Made by a program: the position numbers and the translations under genes. Shown piece by piece: positions 47,601-59,138 of a stretch of DNA of 64,000 nt (position 1 is its first letter; each line of letters opens with the position of its first letter). Source of the stretch: Phallusia mammillata (Eukaryota > Chordata > Ascidiacea > Phlebobranchia > Ascidiidae); NCBI GenBank assembly GCA_003260075.1, contig QLIY01000200.1, forward strand, positions 69,126 through 133,125. The letters run 5' to 3'. A model generated the notes under the pieces. That model saw only the letters and a program-made list of their open reading frames with translations. It did not search any database and had not been told where the DNA came from.

Positions 47601-50202
47601 GTTTTTTTTCAAACCCCTGCATTGCAGTGTTTCCGAAAATAAATCTTACAAAAAAAATTGTATTGTGTGCAAATTTGTTTAAAATCTGAATGTGGTGCGA
47701 AACTGAAATTCATTTGCAGACGTGATTGCTTGGAAATTAAAAGTCAGTGTTTCCAAAAATGAAACCACGCAGCGTTTTTCTTACAGTTTGCAATATCACA
47801 GTACTCCCACCGGGTCCCGGGATCAATTGTGTAACACCATGGACCTTTAGAATCATCGTCCGGATTTCGACAAAAATTGTTGTTACTGGGTGTCGGCGCA
47901 AAGTTTGGCTCATGCGGGATTTGAGAGTCCCAGCGTTGACAGGTTTTCCCACTTTTCGTGGAAGTGCACAAGCCTGTGTAATCGTGCAGTATCTCGCTGG
48001 GAGAGGCGTTCGGAGTAACAGTTTTTACCGCTACTGAAGACATTGCGTGTGTGGTAGTTGCAGTAGTCAAAGGTTTCGTTGTGGACTTTGCAGTATGTAC
48101 AGCTGTAGTTGTCGGTACAGTTATAGTTGTCGTTTTTATTGTTGTTGTTGCTACTGTTGTAGTTGCTGACACTGTGGTTGGCACAGTTGTTGGAGTTGTG
48201 ACTGTTGTTTTTGTGGTCGTTGTAGGTTGTGTAGTTGGTATAACGGTCGTTGCCGGTGCGACCGTTGTTGTTGATGCTAAAATATTCGCGTTGCCAAGTT
48301 TCAAAGAACGCGTGTTTTAAAGCTAACAACACTACGCAACGGTTTGAAGCATTTCCAAATTTGACATGCATTATAAAATGTTTGCCAAAATCTAAAAAGT
48401 CTTCTGTCATACGAGTATCTCGTTCAATATTAAAATGAACATTGGTCACATTTCCCTTGCGCAACTTAAAAGTTTGATACTGAATAGATTGTTTGATTTT
48501 GATCTACTAAAACGCATATGATTTTTTGAACAAGCTTGAAAGGCATAATATGAAAAATGTAGCGTCTTTAGTCATTACCTGTGCTCCATACTGCAGTGAA
48601 CCCACGGCCTCCAAAGCTGCCATCAGACACGAATTCCAAAGTCATGTCGTTACTATTTGATACGATAAGGTTGGGTTTTTGATTACCACAATACGGTTTA
48701 CCAACTCCTGTTCCACCTGCAAAGTCGTTCTCACCAATTAGAAATATATTGCAAGAAGATTGGGAAATGTTTAGGACTTGTCATGCTGGTTAATTCTTCA
48801 GACAATTAATTTGACCTTCTAAGAAAAAAAATTATCTTGACAAGATTTCACTTGAAATTTTTGCTGTAGCATCGCTCACCAGTTGATGACGTAACTCTGA
48901 CGTAATCGTTGACGCACAGAAAGGTTTTATGAATTGCAATATCGACAAATTGTAGTTGTACATTTGTGCCAGGTGCTGTGCTTATGGTCGTGGTACACCT
49001 CGCGTCACGTGGGTAGTTGCTAGGGAAACCTGGTGACGTCACTGTGCCGCTAGCGCCCTCCAACGTCTGATTGCAAACTGTAAACGAAACAAGTTGACTG
49101 TAAAGTCTACGTTCTAATTCGTTGCAAAATTACGCTGCGTTTTTCTATCCGCTCGTTTCTGTTGAATGGTTAGTTGACCCCCCCCCCCTGTGCCGCTAGC
49201 GCCCTCCAACGTCTGATTGCAAACTGTAAACGAAATAATTTGACTGTAAAGTCTACGTTTTAATTCGTTTGCGAAATTACGTTGCGTGAACTATTTTCTA
49301 TCAGCTCGTTTCTGTTGATTGGTTAGTTGAATTTTTTTTTCTAATTTTAGACAAAGATAAAAAATCATAGTTTATTTACGTAAAGGACAGGTTGTCTCAA
49401 CAAAATTGATTAAAAAAAAGTCTGCCAATGGTAACATGCAAAAATATAGCGGTAAATTTAACTTACGCGCTTTGTAAACAATTGAGAATCCAGTTAGTTC
49501 GGTCGTAAAGTCGGACTTGAAAACAATAGCTACTTTAGAAGTTGACGCCGACGTGGGAGTGACGTCAATGATTCGTGACGTCAGTTCGAGCACCGAATGT
49601 CCGCAAAGTATTTTAATCAGGCTTGCTGAGCCGTTCGGGTTATAGCGATATATATGCAACGTGTCGTAACTGTAATAAAAAATAAGTACAGTAATACAAT
49701 ACACGTGAAAAGTAAGCGGATTAAAAACAAAACTGCCAGAGAAANATAAAAAAACTGCCAAAGAGATTGTATACAGTAAGCACAAAATGCAGTAACGATA
49801 AGCGATTTTGTTTGTAATAGAATTTATGCATCATACACAAGCTTCCTGGCAGTTTTTTATTTTATGAAATTATAAAACAAATATACAACAATTTGGTTTA
49901 CCCAATTTACCCCTGTTATTCACCCACCATATGCTTCTTCCGCCCGATGTTTCTTTGTTATCGAGGTGTTCCACTACCAGCCTCATACCAGTACCAATAT
50001 TCGTTGTTATATCCCACTGGCATTTGATATTTGGGGGGTAAACTTGGGGGTAACGAGGTGACGTCACACGCCCCGACGCGGCCCCCGTAATGTTGCCCCC
50101 ACACGTGGATGTGGTTGTCATGCCAACGGCGGTATGAGCTACCAAGTTGGCAAGGAAACTGAAAAATGAAAACCACTTATATTTGGCGTATAGGTTAACC
50201 AT
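41683..50202 (-). CDS. CUB-CUB-kringle type I membrane protein with tyrosine-rich tail
   Basis: Fifteen exons, phases agreeing at all junctions, give 1,013 residues: 50202-49928, 49669-49467, 49077-48880, 48716-48579, 48276-47785, 46537-46301, 45769-45697, 44670-44514, 44272-44190, 44068-43956, 43738-43586, 43219-43031, 42800-42483, 42407-42330, 42017-41683. Order: signal peptide with core WFSFFSFLANLVA (1-28), CUB1 (34-160), CUB2 (161-270), Thr/Pro stalk, kringle (365-436), second Thr/Pro stalk, transmembrane helix (541-562) with an RRRRK stop, then a 450-residue cytosolic tail. The tail has proline-rich stretches and tyrosines in YVEI, PYSM, NPYQQIDYM, HYQSP and HYQNLTYEKA contexts, of the kind bound by SH2 or PTB proteins. 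I infer a cell-surface receptor or adaptor; the ligand is unknown. The start is less certain: a good acceptor at 50159 would allow an upstream signal exon. Kremen proteins also combine kringle and CUB, but in another order and with a WSC domain. Confidence 0.88.
44514..44670 (-). CDS. Transmembrane exon of the CUB-kringle protein
   Basis: It codes for YPFLLIGLALLLVIII and VLVALIF followed by ARRRRK and an acidic segment ending DDWTER. The 22 hydrophobic residues with basic residues after them set an outside-in type I topology. It joins the 73-bp exon at 45697-45769 (phase 1 in, phase 2 out), which encodes the end of the stalk and completes the first codon here as Trp. Confidence 0.9.
45229..45670. 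repeat. Duplicated segments with C-runs in receptor intron 7
   Basis: Bases 45229-45362 recur at 45373-45506 after a 10-base C-run, and 45502-45539 recurs at 45630-45669 after an 11-base C-run. The runs are C here, unlike the G-runs left of 44 kb. The nearest exon (45697-45769) is unaffected. Confidence 0.75.
46004..46019 (-). other. Second exact copy of the Ciona spliced leader
   Basis: The minus strand reads ATTCTATTTGAATAAG followed by AGAGACTG, again without a GT donor. It sits in receptor intron 6, on the sense strand of that gene. No coding sequence is recognisable downstream of it. Confidence 0.6.
47316..47568. repeat. 120-bp duplication at a C-run in receptor intron 5
   Basis: Bases 47316-47434 recur at 47446-47568 with two or three substitutions, joined by an 11-base C-run. 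Intronic; no effect on the protein. Confidence 0.75.
47785..48276 (-). CDS. Kringle exon with a threonine-rich leader
   Basis: About 90 Thr/Val/Pro-rich residues, likely O-glycosylated, precede one kringle. The kringle core is canonical: TCQRW, PHEPN, NFCRNPD, PWCYT, RWEYC and a final Cys completed by the next exon. The first cysteine is unusual: it lies only nine residues before the second (GLC..KTC), where most kringles have about twenty. The domain is otherwise the expected 70 residues or so. Confidence 0.9.
49041..49320. repeat. Partial second copy of the CUB2 exon start
   Basis: The 5' part of exon 3 (VCNQTLEGASGT) and its upstream intron (49041-49177) recur at 49189-49320 beyond an 11-base C-run. 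The extra copy has an acceptor but no full exon, and it fits the unmerged-allele pattern. Confidence 0.75.
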
Positions 50203-50304
50203 TTAACACTACAAACTTATTTTGTAAAAAGTCTGGCCAATAAGAAAATATTTCATGTTTGTTTTGTATTAATAACATTTGTTGTAAACAAATCCTAGTA
50301 CGCC

Positions 50305-50670
50305 AGGCCCATTAAAGGCGTATATCGAATCATCCGGTCACCAAGCATTCCCACATGACAAGGTGTAGGTTAGTCTAACCTTCGGTGGGATTCGAACCCA
50401 CGACAGAAGTCTTTCCGAGACTTAGTTGCAACCAGTACGAAAATTGAATTGCATTCAAAAATGCCAATACTTGAATAATACCCCCCCCCCCCAGGCCCAT
50501 TAAAGGCGTATATCGAATCAGCCGGTCACCAAGCATTCCCATATGGCAAGACGTAGGTTAGTCTAGCCTTCGATGGGATTCGAACCGACGACAGAAGTCT
50601 TTCCGAGACTTAGTTGCAACCAGTACGAATATTGAATTGCATTACAAAATGCCAATACTTGAATAATAGT
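50305..50670 (-). mobile_element. tRNA-derived SINE, duplicated at a C-run
   Basis: On the minus strand, a B box with T-arm GTGGGTTCGAATCCCAC is intact, and an anticodon-type stem AAGTC/GACTT encloses the loop TCGGAAA. The same layout occurs in the SINE at 19463, so they are probably one family. The element appears at 50305-50480 and again at 50493-50670, separated by a C12 run. The acceptor stem does not pair well, so it is not a functional tRNA. Confidence 0.65.
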
Positions 50671-52566
50671 AGTTACCAATGTTCAATACCGAATATGCAA
50701 CCAGTAGGCTTGTATTTAAATCGCCTTGTACTGGAATCTACTTAAAATATGCACGTAGTTATTACCATCTATTAAAAAGACAAATAAAACTATTCATTTT
50801 AGCGTTTTCGTGCGCACAGCCTTTGTTAATCAACAGCCAATCAAAATTGCACTTTCTTATCACGTGACCAGACATCCGCGTTTAGATCGAGCTGCTAGGT
50901 TTCGGAATTTGACCCGGGATGGTTAAACAGAGTTTGCCGTTTGAGTCAGCTCATGAGACGCGGACCAAACTTTTGCCGAATAAGGGACGTTTCGCGGAAG
51001 TTCCGCCTCGTGGTGATTCCATGGAATTTGCACCACTCCTTGTGAGGGTAAATACGGAAATAACATGCTTTTGCTGTCAGCTGTTTTTGTTAAAGGATGA
51101 TGCGCATTGGAAAACTTTGCACCAAGTCAGCATTTACACAGGCCTGCAACCATCACATTTCAGTGCATGCATGTGGTGCGTTGTGTGATAGTTTTTTAGG
51201 ATAATTGTCGGCCACATCCGCCGCTTTTGTTGTGTGAACGAGAAATAAGTTAATCAATTTATGCCTCAAATACAAACATAAAAACTAATTAAATTTAACT
51301 TTGGCGCAAAATAAAAACGGTCATACAATGTTAATTACAGTAGCGATATTTTGATTTTACACAACCAAAAAAAACACGTTTATTCTTAAAAAAGTGGACA
51401 ACGACCCTATAGCTAGTAACTTATAATGTGAACAAACGAGAAACCAGAAAATTAATATTTTCCTCGATCCACAAATGACTTGTTGACGCACGAGCTTTGG
51501 AAACCAGCATCCGTATGCCTTAGCGAGAGCCATTTTTAGCTTTTCCTTAAACGGACGGTTAAGTAGTTAATTAATTAATTGCTTGATTTCGGCACCGAGT
51601 CCGTTGCACATCGTTCCTTGACTCATCGGCACCGAATCGATTCCCTCATGTGACTGCACCGAGATGCATTTTTTCATGCAGTCACGAGAAACGCATACCT
51701 ATTGTGACGAGTGACGTCATGAATAGGGGATGTGACGTCATTGTAGGTTTTTGGGCAGCAAAAATACCTGGTGGACTTTCGCAAAAGTTTTGTGGGATGC
51801 CCCATCAGAAACTACAATAAACTCGTGACGTCTTAAAATAACCTTAAACTGAAACAACGTTCGATCCGTTGTAATGTAATTTATAGCTTTCCCACCAGAC
51901 AAATATCTGATTTTCCTATTACTGATGCATTGCAATCATTAGTAATTTTTTCAGATTGTTTTCTCATTTTTGGTACATTGGGGATTGAAATTGCAATGAA
52001 ACAAAACACACACAAAAAATATCTAAAGTTGCCGCTAATTATGTCAACGATTGTAGTTTTTCACGTACTTTGTTGTGCAAAGGTGGGTGACTCTTTTAGC
52101 ATATACCGGTATGTATTAAAACAACAAATGTTTATGGTATCCCAAGTAAAGGCAATACAAGTATAGTGGTCAATGACATCCACATTGTGTTGCGTGTGTT
52201 TCTCGCGTGGCCCAATATGTTTACCTTTTGCATATGTTGGTAAGGAATCTGTCACGCACTGGCAATAGGCCGAAGACAATTGTTTGACTAATTTTTTTTC
52301 ATGTTGTTTTTGTTATTTACCGCCAAATTTATTTCAACCTAAATCTGTTTAGTTTTGGAGTTTTTACGGGTGCGTCATAACCTCCTTAGGTGATCAAGTG
52401 GGCACGAAATGCCACCGAAACGCGATTAATCCTGGTAGACGAAGCAAACAAGGACATCATGAAGTCTAGCAAATGCCCCAAGGTGAAATAATACACGAGC
52501 TTTCATACTTCATAACAGGCCGGCTTAACAAACACCGTACCTAATACATTGGAGTGATAAAATCTT

Positions 52567-52905
52567 GAATGCATTTTAGACATTGATTTTGATTGAGGTT
52601 ACATTTATGCTAAATTGCATTTACGTTACAACAGTTTTACCTTTACAATTGGTAACATATGATATATTTGTTTGTACCCAATCTTTCGTTCGTACAAAAT
52701 ATACTAACGAGTATAGTCTAGCTATTTATGGGACCCCCCCCCCATGCATTTTAGACATTGATTTTGATTGAGGTTACATTTATGCTAAATTACATTTACG
52801 TTGCAACAGTTTTACCTTTACAATTGGTAACATATGATATATTTGTTTGCACCTAATCTTTTATTCGCACAAAATATACTAACGAGTGTAGTTTAGCTAT
52901 TTATG
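52567..52905. repeat. 165-bp duplication at a C-run
   Basis: Bases 52567-52733 recur at 52744-52905 with several substitutions, joined by a 10-base C-run. No gene content. Confidence 0.75.
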
Positions 52906-53074
52906 GGGAACTTTCTATCATTTTTTCTGTGGTTAAAACACGCATTTCTTTGTGAAAACACAAGTTTGCTTCGAGAATTTTCAAAAAAGTGTGTGCCAAT
53001 TGCAACACCAGCTTTCTGGCCTATTAATTTGCATTTCGCTTTTAGGGCCAATTTGTTCGAATTTAAAATCTGTT

Positions 53075-53765
53075 TAACAGTAGCAAAGGATGTAGCAACT
53101 CTAGTTAATTTATCCTGACATTAAGTACTTACACCATAAGCAAGACAAGCTTGGTTGATTTCGTTGCTTGCGACATCTTTGCTTGTTCGTTGATTTGTTT
53201 CAAATGATCTCAGCAAATTGGAACTTTAACCATTATAACATAAAAAAAGAAATCTGAAAAAGCATACTTTTGTAAACAACCGAAAATGTATTTCTAAGTC
53301 TTCTTTTCGATGAGGTCGTAAATATTGGCAATTGTATTTTACAGCAATTTGTAAATGATAAATGTTTCTCATTTAGTGACTTTTGTGTCAAATTCTCCCG
53401 CTGTACAAGTCATATGTCACATTTCTCCAACCCTAGCGCACTAACTTACAGCATGTATGTTGTAAAACAAGTCTAGAAAACACCACAGAGATTAACAATG
53501 CACAACAGTGGCCTGTCAAATGAATTTTACTCCCCTTGCAGCCGTTGAAAACTGTAATCCTAACCACAGGCTAACAGCCACCTTATCGACTAAAACATTT
53601 TTTCCCACAGCTTTTTACATGCCGCAGCCACATGACTCATTGAAGCGTGCCTACCCTGCGCTTTGTACCATGATATGGGAATATCTGCAACTAACACGTT
53701 TCTTTTTTTCTGGCAGCACAAACGCTCGGCCAATTCGGTCGTAAAGAAACTTCCGGGTTTGAAGT

Positions 53766-53820
<55 letters not shown>

Positions 53821-55015
53821 ACCAATAAACGTTTTACGAGTTGCTTGGGCTTTGTTGTTTTAACCAATATTTACCATTATTTTAAAGGCCAAAATATGAA
53901 ACAGTTAACACTAGAGAGCGTCAATTTCGTATTCAGCTTTACTGCGCAACAAACCAAAAACTGCAGCGAAGTCTTAATACAATGGTATACCCGTCAAATG
54001 GATCCCCCCCCCCCGCCCCAAGGTGAAATAATACACGAGCTTTCATACTTCATAACAGGCCGACTTAACAATCACCGCATCCCCCCCCCCTAACAGTAGC
54101 AAAGGATGTAGCAACTCTAGTTAATTTATCCTGACATTTAGTACTTACACCATAAGCAAGACAAGCTTGGTTGATTTCGTTGCTTGCAACATCTTTGCTT
54201 GTTCGTTGATTTGTTTCAAATGATCTCAGCAAATTGGAACTTTAACCATTATAACATAAAAAAAGAAATCTGAAAAAGCATACTTTTGTAAACAACCGAA
54301 AATGTATTTCTAAGTCTTCTTTTCGATGAGGTCGTAAATATTGGCAATTGTATTTTACAGCAATTTGTAAATGATAAATGTTTCTCATTTAGTGACTTTT
54401 GTGTCAAATTCTCCCGCTGTACAAGTCATATGTCACATTTCTCCAACCCTAGCGCACTAACTTACAGCATGTATGTTGTAAAACAAGTCTAGAAAACACC
54501 ACAGAGATTAACAATGCACAACAGTGGCCTGTCAAATGAATTTTACTCCCCTTGCAGCCGTTGAAAACTGTAATCCTAACCACAGGCTAACAGCCACCTT
54601 ATCGACTAAAACATTTTTTCCCACAGCTTTTTACATGCCGCAGCCACATGACTCATTGAAGCGTGCCTACCCTGCGCTTTGTACCATGATATGGGAATAT
54701 CTGCAACTAACACGTTTCTTTTTTTCTGGCAGCACAAACGCTCGGCCAATTCGGTCGTAAAGAAACTTCCGGGTTTGAAGTTAGAAACCTGTGCTTTTAA
54801 TCACTCGCAAAGCTTTGGGCGAAACTTTTTACACCAATAAACGTTTTACGAGTTGCTTGGGCTTTGTTGTTTTAACCAATATTTACCATTATTTTAAAGG
54901 CCAAAATATGAAACAGTTAACACTAGAGAGCGTCAATTTCGTATTCAGCTTTACTGCGCAACAAACCAAAAACTGCAGCGAAGTCTTAATACAATGGTAT
55001 ACCCGTCAAATGGAT
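53075..55015. repeat. Near-identical 1-kb tandem duplication with a C54 tract
   Basis: Bases 53075-53766 recur at 54091-54782, and 53821-54003 recur at 54833-55015. Between the two halves, the first copy has 54 Cs (53767-53820) where the second copy has 50 bases of ordinary sequence (54783-54832). This shows that the homopolymer stands in for real sequence of nearly the same length. Further C-runs at 54004 and 54081 enclose a 66-bp fragment that matches about 52478-52540. Confidence 0.9.
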
Positions 55016-55029
55016 CATGACTAGGGCAA

Positions 55030-55140
55030 TTATTTTTTGACCTAAAAAACGAAAAATTTTGACCTACAAATTGAAAATTTTGACAAATTTTGACCTTAAA
55101 AAACTTTTTTTTGACAAAATTTTGACCTATGAAGAATTCA
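55030..55140. repeat. Low-complexity ttttgacc-type repeat
   Basis: About six irregular copies of a 'ttttgac(c)' motif separated by A/T stretches. No coding or structural signal was recognised. Confidence 0.6.
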
Positions 55141-56305
55141 AGTAGTTAAATTACGCATTATCGTTCAAGAAGTTAAAATATGGCTAGGCTAATCTAACTA
55201 GAGCGAAAGAATGTGCAAAAGTCTAACAGAAGGGCAAAAATCTGAACATAGACCTAACCTATTCTGAAAAGAGAATGAGCTCAAAAAAAAGTCAAAAAAT
55301 ATTTGCCGTAATCATGACCCATTCGTTTCTTTGTAATGTGCATGCTTTGTTTCTTATATAACTCGTGTGTGTCACAAAGTAACAATGAATAATGTCATGC
55401 TTTGATTTGCATTTTGCTTTAGCTTGCCAAGTCAGTTAGTCGCAGGGTCAAACTTTGTTGACAAACAGGTACCGTATTCCTAGTGTAAAAAACTACAACC
55501 GATGGTTCTTAACCTCACATCTTCTGATCCAACTTTTCACCTTTCAGTCGTCAAATTCCTAAGTTTTACAATAAATGAAACTTCGGCCAAACTCTTGAAA
55601 CAACATTATTGAACCTCTGATCTCATCTGAACCAGGAAACAAACATATTCCTTTCTAACCTTCACTTCGTAGTCAATTAACTCGCAATTAGCTGTTGTAG
55701 CAAAAATAGATAAGGTTCTTGCTTCTCGTAACACATAAAATATATCTTGCATAGTTCGACGCAAACTGTTGAAAAACCACATGAGTAAAATCAAGTTATA
55801 AAGCAAATTAAAAATTCACATTAGTTTTGTCATTACACAGCATTGATCAAAACAGCAGCATTAATTATTGATGACATTGCTTGACAGCCACAAGGTAACT
55901 GATGTGTAACTCTCATGTAAGCCTAGCTAACAATTCCATATATATATACCTTTGTCCTAGTTTCTCTGCATAACAAAATGTCATACACTGTGATACGCTT
56001 AGCACAAATCATCTTACAAATGTTCTGTACTCGATACGTGAATAATGATGTGTTTAAGTGCCAGCGTTTAAAGTGCAACTTTGCTAGTTAATAAGTTACC
56101 TTTGCCTTACTTGCCATACGAGGTGCGAAATATTGATTCAACAAAACCGCGTGGTCTTTGTCATAAACCCCTGATCAGGCTTAATTAAAGGTCACGGCCA
56201 ACATCTTAGGATCAAGCCCACGACCTTGTTACCGTCGGTTGCATGTTGTAAACTTTGCGCCTACATAAAATATGACTAAGCATTGTGTTGTGTTATATAC
56301 TAAGC

Positions 56306-56852
56306 CAGTGGTTCTCAAACCTTTTTTTGTTGCGACGCCTCTGGAAAAGTTTTCTGGACTTGCGACGCACCATCAAATCAAAGTTAATGAGGAACCTTAT
56401 CAATAAACAGGAAATTTAAATCTATTAAACAGCACTTAGAGAACAATTTTAGCCTAACTGTTTTTCGGCAAAGTTATAAAACTGCACTCAACACTTTCAG
56501 TGCACCCGGCAATCACGTGCGGGTATGTGTTAATTGTTTCAATTATTCCGCACAATTGCATTGTCTTGTCTGCTGCAAGGCCTTAACAGCATCAATAACG
56601 AATTACAATGAAAGTAATGTTTCAACTTACGCACAATATAAACTGATGCACAAAAGTTTACTGATGCAACTCAAAAACTTTTGAGGTAAATTTACGTCAA
56701 TCCGCACTCTACGCAAAAAGTATTTGGACGTAGATATACGTCAACCGCACTGAAACCTCATTTTTATGAGATAAACTGAGTTCATTCACGAAACGGAAAT
56801 ATTCTGCGACGCCCTTGGAAAATTGAAACGACGCACAGTTTGAGAACCACTG
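56306..56852. mobile_element. 547-bp hAT-type MITE with perfect target duplication
   Basis: The ends CAGTGGTTCTCAAAC and GTTTGAGAACCACTG are inverted repeats. Both flanks read TACTAAGC (56298-56305 and 56853-56860), a perfect 8-bp duplication. Inside each end is a gcgacgc(c/a)-rich segment. No transposase frame. It is of the same type as the element at 34838, but better preserved at its borders. Confidence 0.92.
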
Positions 56853-58466
56853 TACTAAGCTATTGCTGACAAAATATAAAGGGGGGAAAATTTGTCAACT
56901 TGGTTGTAGGACAAAAAAATTGGGTTTAATGAGTCTCAATGTTTTTAAATTTTACCAACACTAGGTTTGAACTTGAGCTCTTTGTAAGGCTGGTTAAGTT
57001 GCGTGGCGTTACTGTAACGACTAAGCGGCAACAACTTCATGTTAACTTATGTGTTGTATTGCAACTTGATGATTATAAACAGTGGTTAAAAAAAGCTCAC
57101 AAACGTGTCTTACAGAACCTCTTTCTTCTGTATATTCTGTTTTTTGGCAAGTTTTACTAGACTTAAATGTTTTTCGCCATTTGGCATTTGGTTTTGCGGT
57201 TCATACGTTCAAATTGCAAAATGTTCTCTTCTCTTGCTAAACAAACTATTTACTACACGGCATTTCAACTAAACTAGCATTAACAGATATAACCATTCAG
57301 GTCACTTTTCGACTATAATTTATATCACTGTCAAGTGGCAACGTAGCGCTAGAAATGAACGTTTTGTGCACATCAGATAGAACTGGCACATCTCCCAGGG
57401 GAATTTTCTATTTCGGTCTATTGGCCATCTCGCTGGTCAAATGCGCATCATTTTGTTTGCCCGTTGCCATTTAGGCATCGTTTCTAGAAAATAGGTTATA
57501 TTGCCTTTTGTTTGACGATTTACACTTATTTCAACCTTGTGTGGTATAAATGACAACACAGGCCATACTTTAGATGTACTAAGTAAACATTAAGCCCAAA
57601 CGACTGCAGCAAAACATTCTTTGTTCCAAATTTCTCAATAATTTGCTATCGACTGTCCTTACTCTTTGCATCATACTGCAAACCCGATTTAAGATCAGTT
57701 ATGTAGAGGCCAACTAACCATTGTTTTGCCGTTTAAAACTTAGTAACCTGATATTCCACCTAAAACCGTTGCTGGTTGCTTACACTTCCCAATAAGTTGT
57801 CTGGTGCTGGCACACATTTCCTTATCATTCAGTCTGATAACACAAAGACACTTCAACTACTTAATACGTCTGCAAGCGCCAACCCGCAGAGCAGAACGGA
57901 TCAGGCAGCTAAGTCAGCACACAGAAGAACACACAAAGTAAACAGCCAATATAACAAGACCACTTTCTCCATCGTGTCAATGTAAACTGCCATTGCAATC
58001 AGTTTATTGGCGTTACTTATGATGGATTACACATGGCATTGCTGTGTGGTTGTTGTTTTGAGAATAGGATGCTACATGGGTCGTAAACAAGCCAATTGAC
58101 ACCGATTGGTTTTTTCCAGTAAGAATTTACTGCGAACGCGATTTCAGTACGCGTAAAGTTAAAGTAAACTATTTTGTTGTAATAGTTTGAAAACAAAAAA
58201 AACCGCTTTGGAGGCTAAAATAGAGATTTCACACAAAAGTAAAACTTTAACGTTTGGCTCAACAGCGCCACACTGCGTTTATTTGTACAGTATCACATGT
58301 TAAAATCACATGTTACGTGAGGTTTTCTGGATAATTCATAGTCGATTGTGTATTAAAATGTAGATACCACTGGTTTAAGTAGCCTGATGTGTTTAAATGT
58401 TTTAAATTTTTCTGAATTCAAACCTACATACAAAGCAGGATAGCATTTTTATGCCTTTTTAAGTAT

Positions 58467-58780
58467 TTTAGACGAAACTGTTAGCTGAGTTGTATAAGCC
58501 CCACATGGGTTGAGTTGAATTGAGTTTATTTCGCTTGGTGACAAAAATCGTAGTAACACAATTGCACTAAAATAGTCACCTTGCCGGAGATAGCTGCGCA
58601 ACGTTGAGACGTTAAAAAGCGCGGGGGGGGGGGCTTTTAAGTCTTTTAGGCGAAACTGTTAGCTGAGTTGTATAAGCCCCAGATGGGTTGAGTTAAGTTG
58701 AGTTTATTTCGCTTAGTGAAAAAAATAGTAGTAACACAATTGCACTAAAATATTCACCTTGCCGGAAATAGCTGCGCAAC
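58467..58780. repeat. 150-bp duplication at a G-run
   Basis: Bases 58467-58622 recur at 58634-58780 with a few differences (cttggtga versus cttagtga, for example), joined by an 11-base G-run. The runs have changed back from C to G. Confidence 0.75.
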
Positions 58781-58791
58781 GGGGGGGGGGG

Positions 58792-59138
58792 TATGAAAAA
58801 CGCGCTGCAGCTACACCGCTATTATAAGCGTTATGTAACGGGGACTCACATCAGAGGGTGAGATTGGCGCATTAGGACTTCGAGACTGGGGGGAGGGGGC
58901 AACGTTGGTGAAACCAGTCAGGTTGGCATCTAATCTAACCACCCGTGTTAGGGAAAGAGGGGGGGGGGGGATGAGAAACGCGCTGCAGCTACACCGCTAT
59001 TATGAGCGTTATGTGACGGGGACTCACATCAGAGAGTGAGGTTGGCGCATTAGGACATCGAGACTGGGGGGAGGGGGGCAACGTTGGTGAAACCAGTCAG
59101 GTTGGCTTCTAATCTAACCACCCGTGTTAGGGAAAGAG
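58792..59138. repeat. 168-bp duplication at a G-run
   Basis: Bases 58792-58958 recur at 58971-59138 with single-base differences. The unit has native G-rich strings (ggggggagggggg), which are distinct from the joint run. No gene content. Confidence 0.75.

Noticed and set aside
48051..48320. Plus-strand valine-rich hydrophobic open frame
   Set aside because: It is the complement of the Thr-rich codons in the kringle exon; the minus-strand frame has domain homology and phase support.
50305..50480. Possible functional tRNA gene on the minus strand
   Set aside because: The T-arm is perfect, but the acceptor stem does not pair and position 33 is C; it fits a tRNA-derived SINE better.
53663..53863. 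Polyproline open frame
   Set aside because: It is translation of the C54 tract, which replaces ordinary sequence in the second copy.
53508..54760. Two identical 78-residue plus-strand open frames as a duplicated gene
   Set aside because: Their identity reflects the 1-kb assembly-type duplication; the sequence has no domain, splice or homology support.
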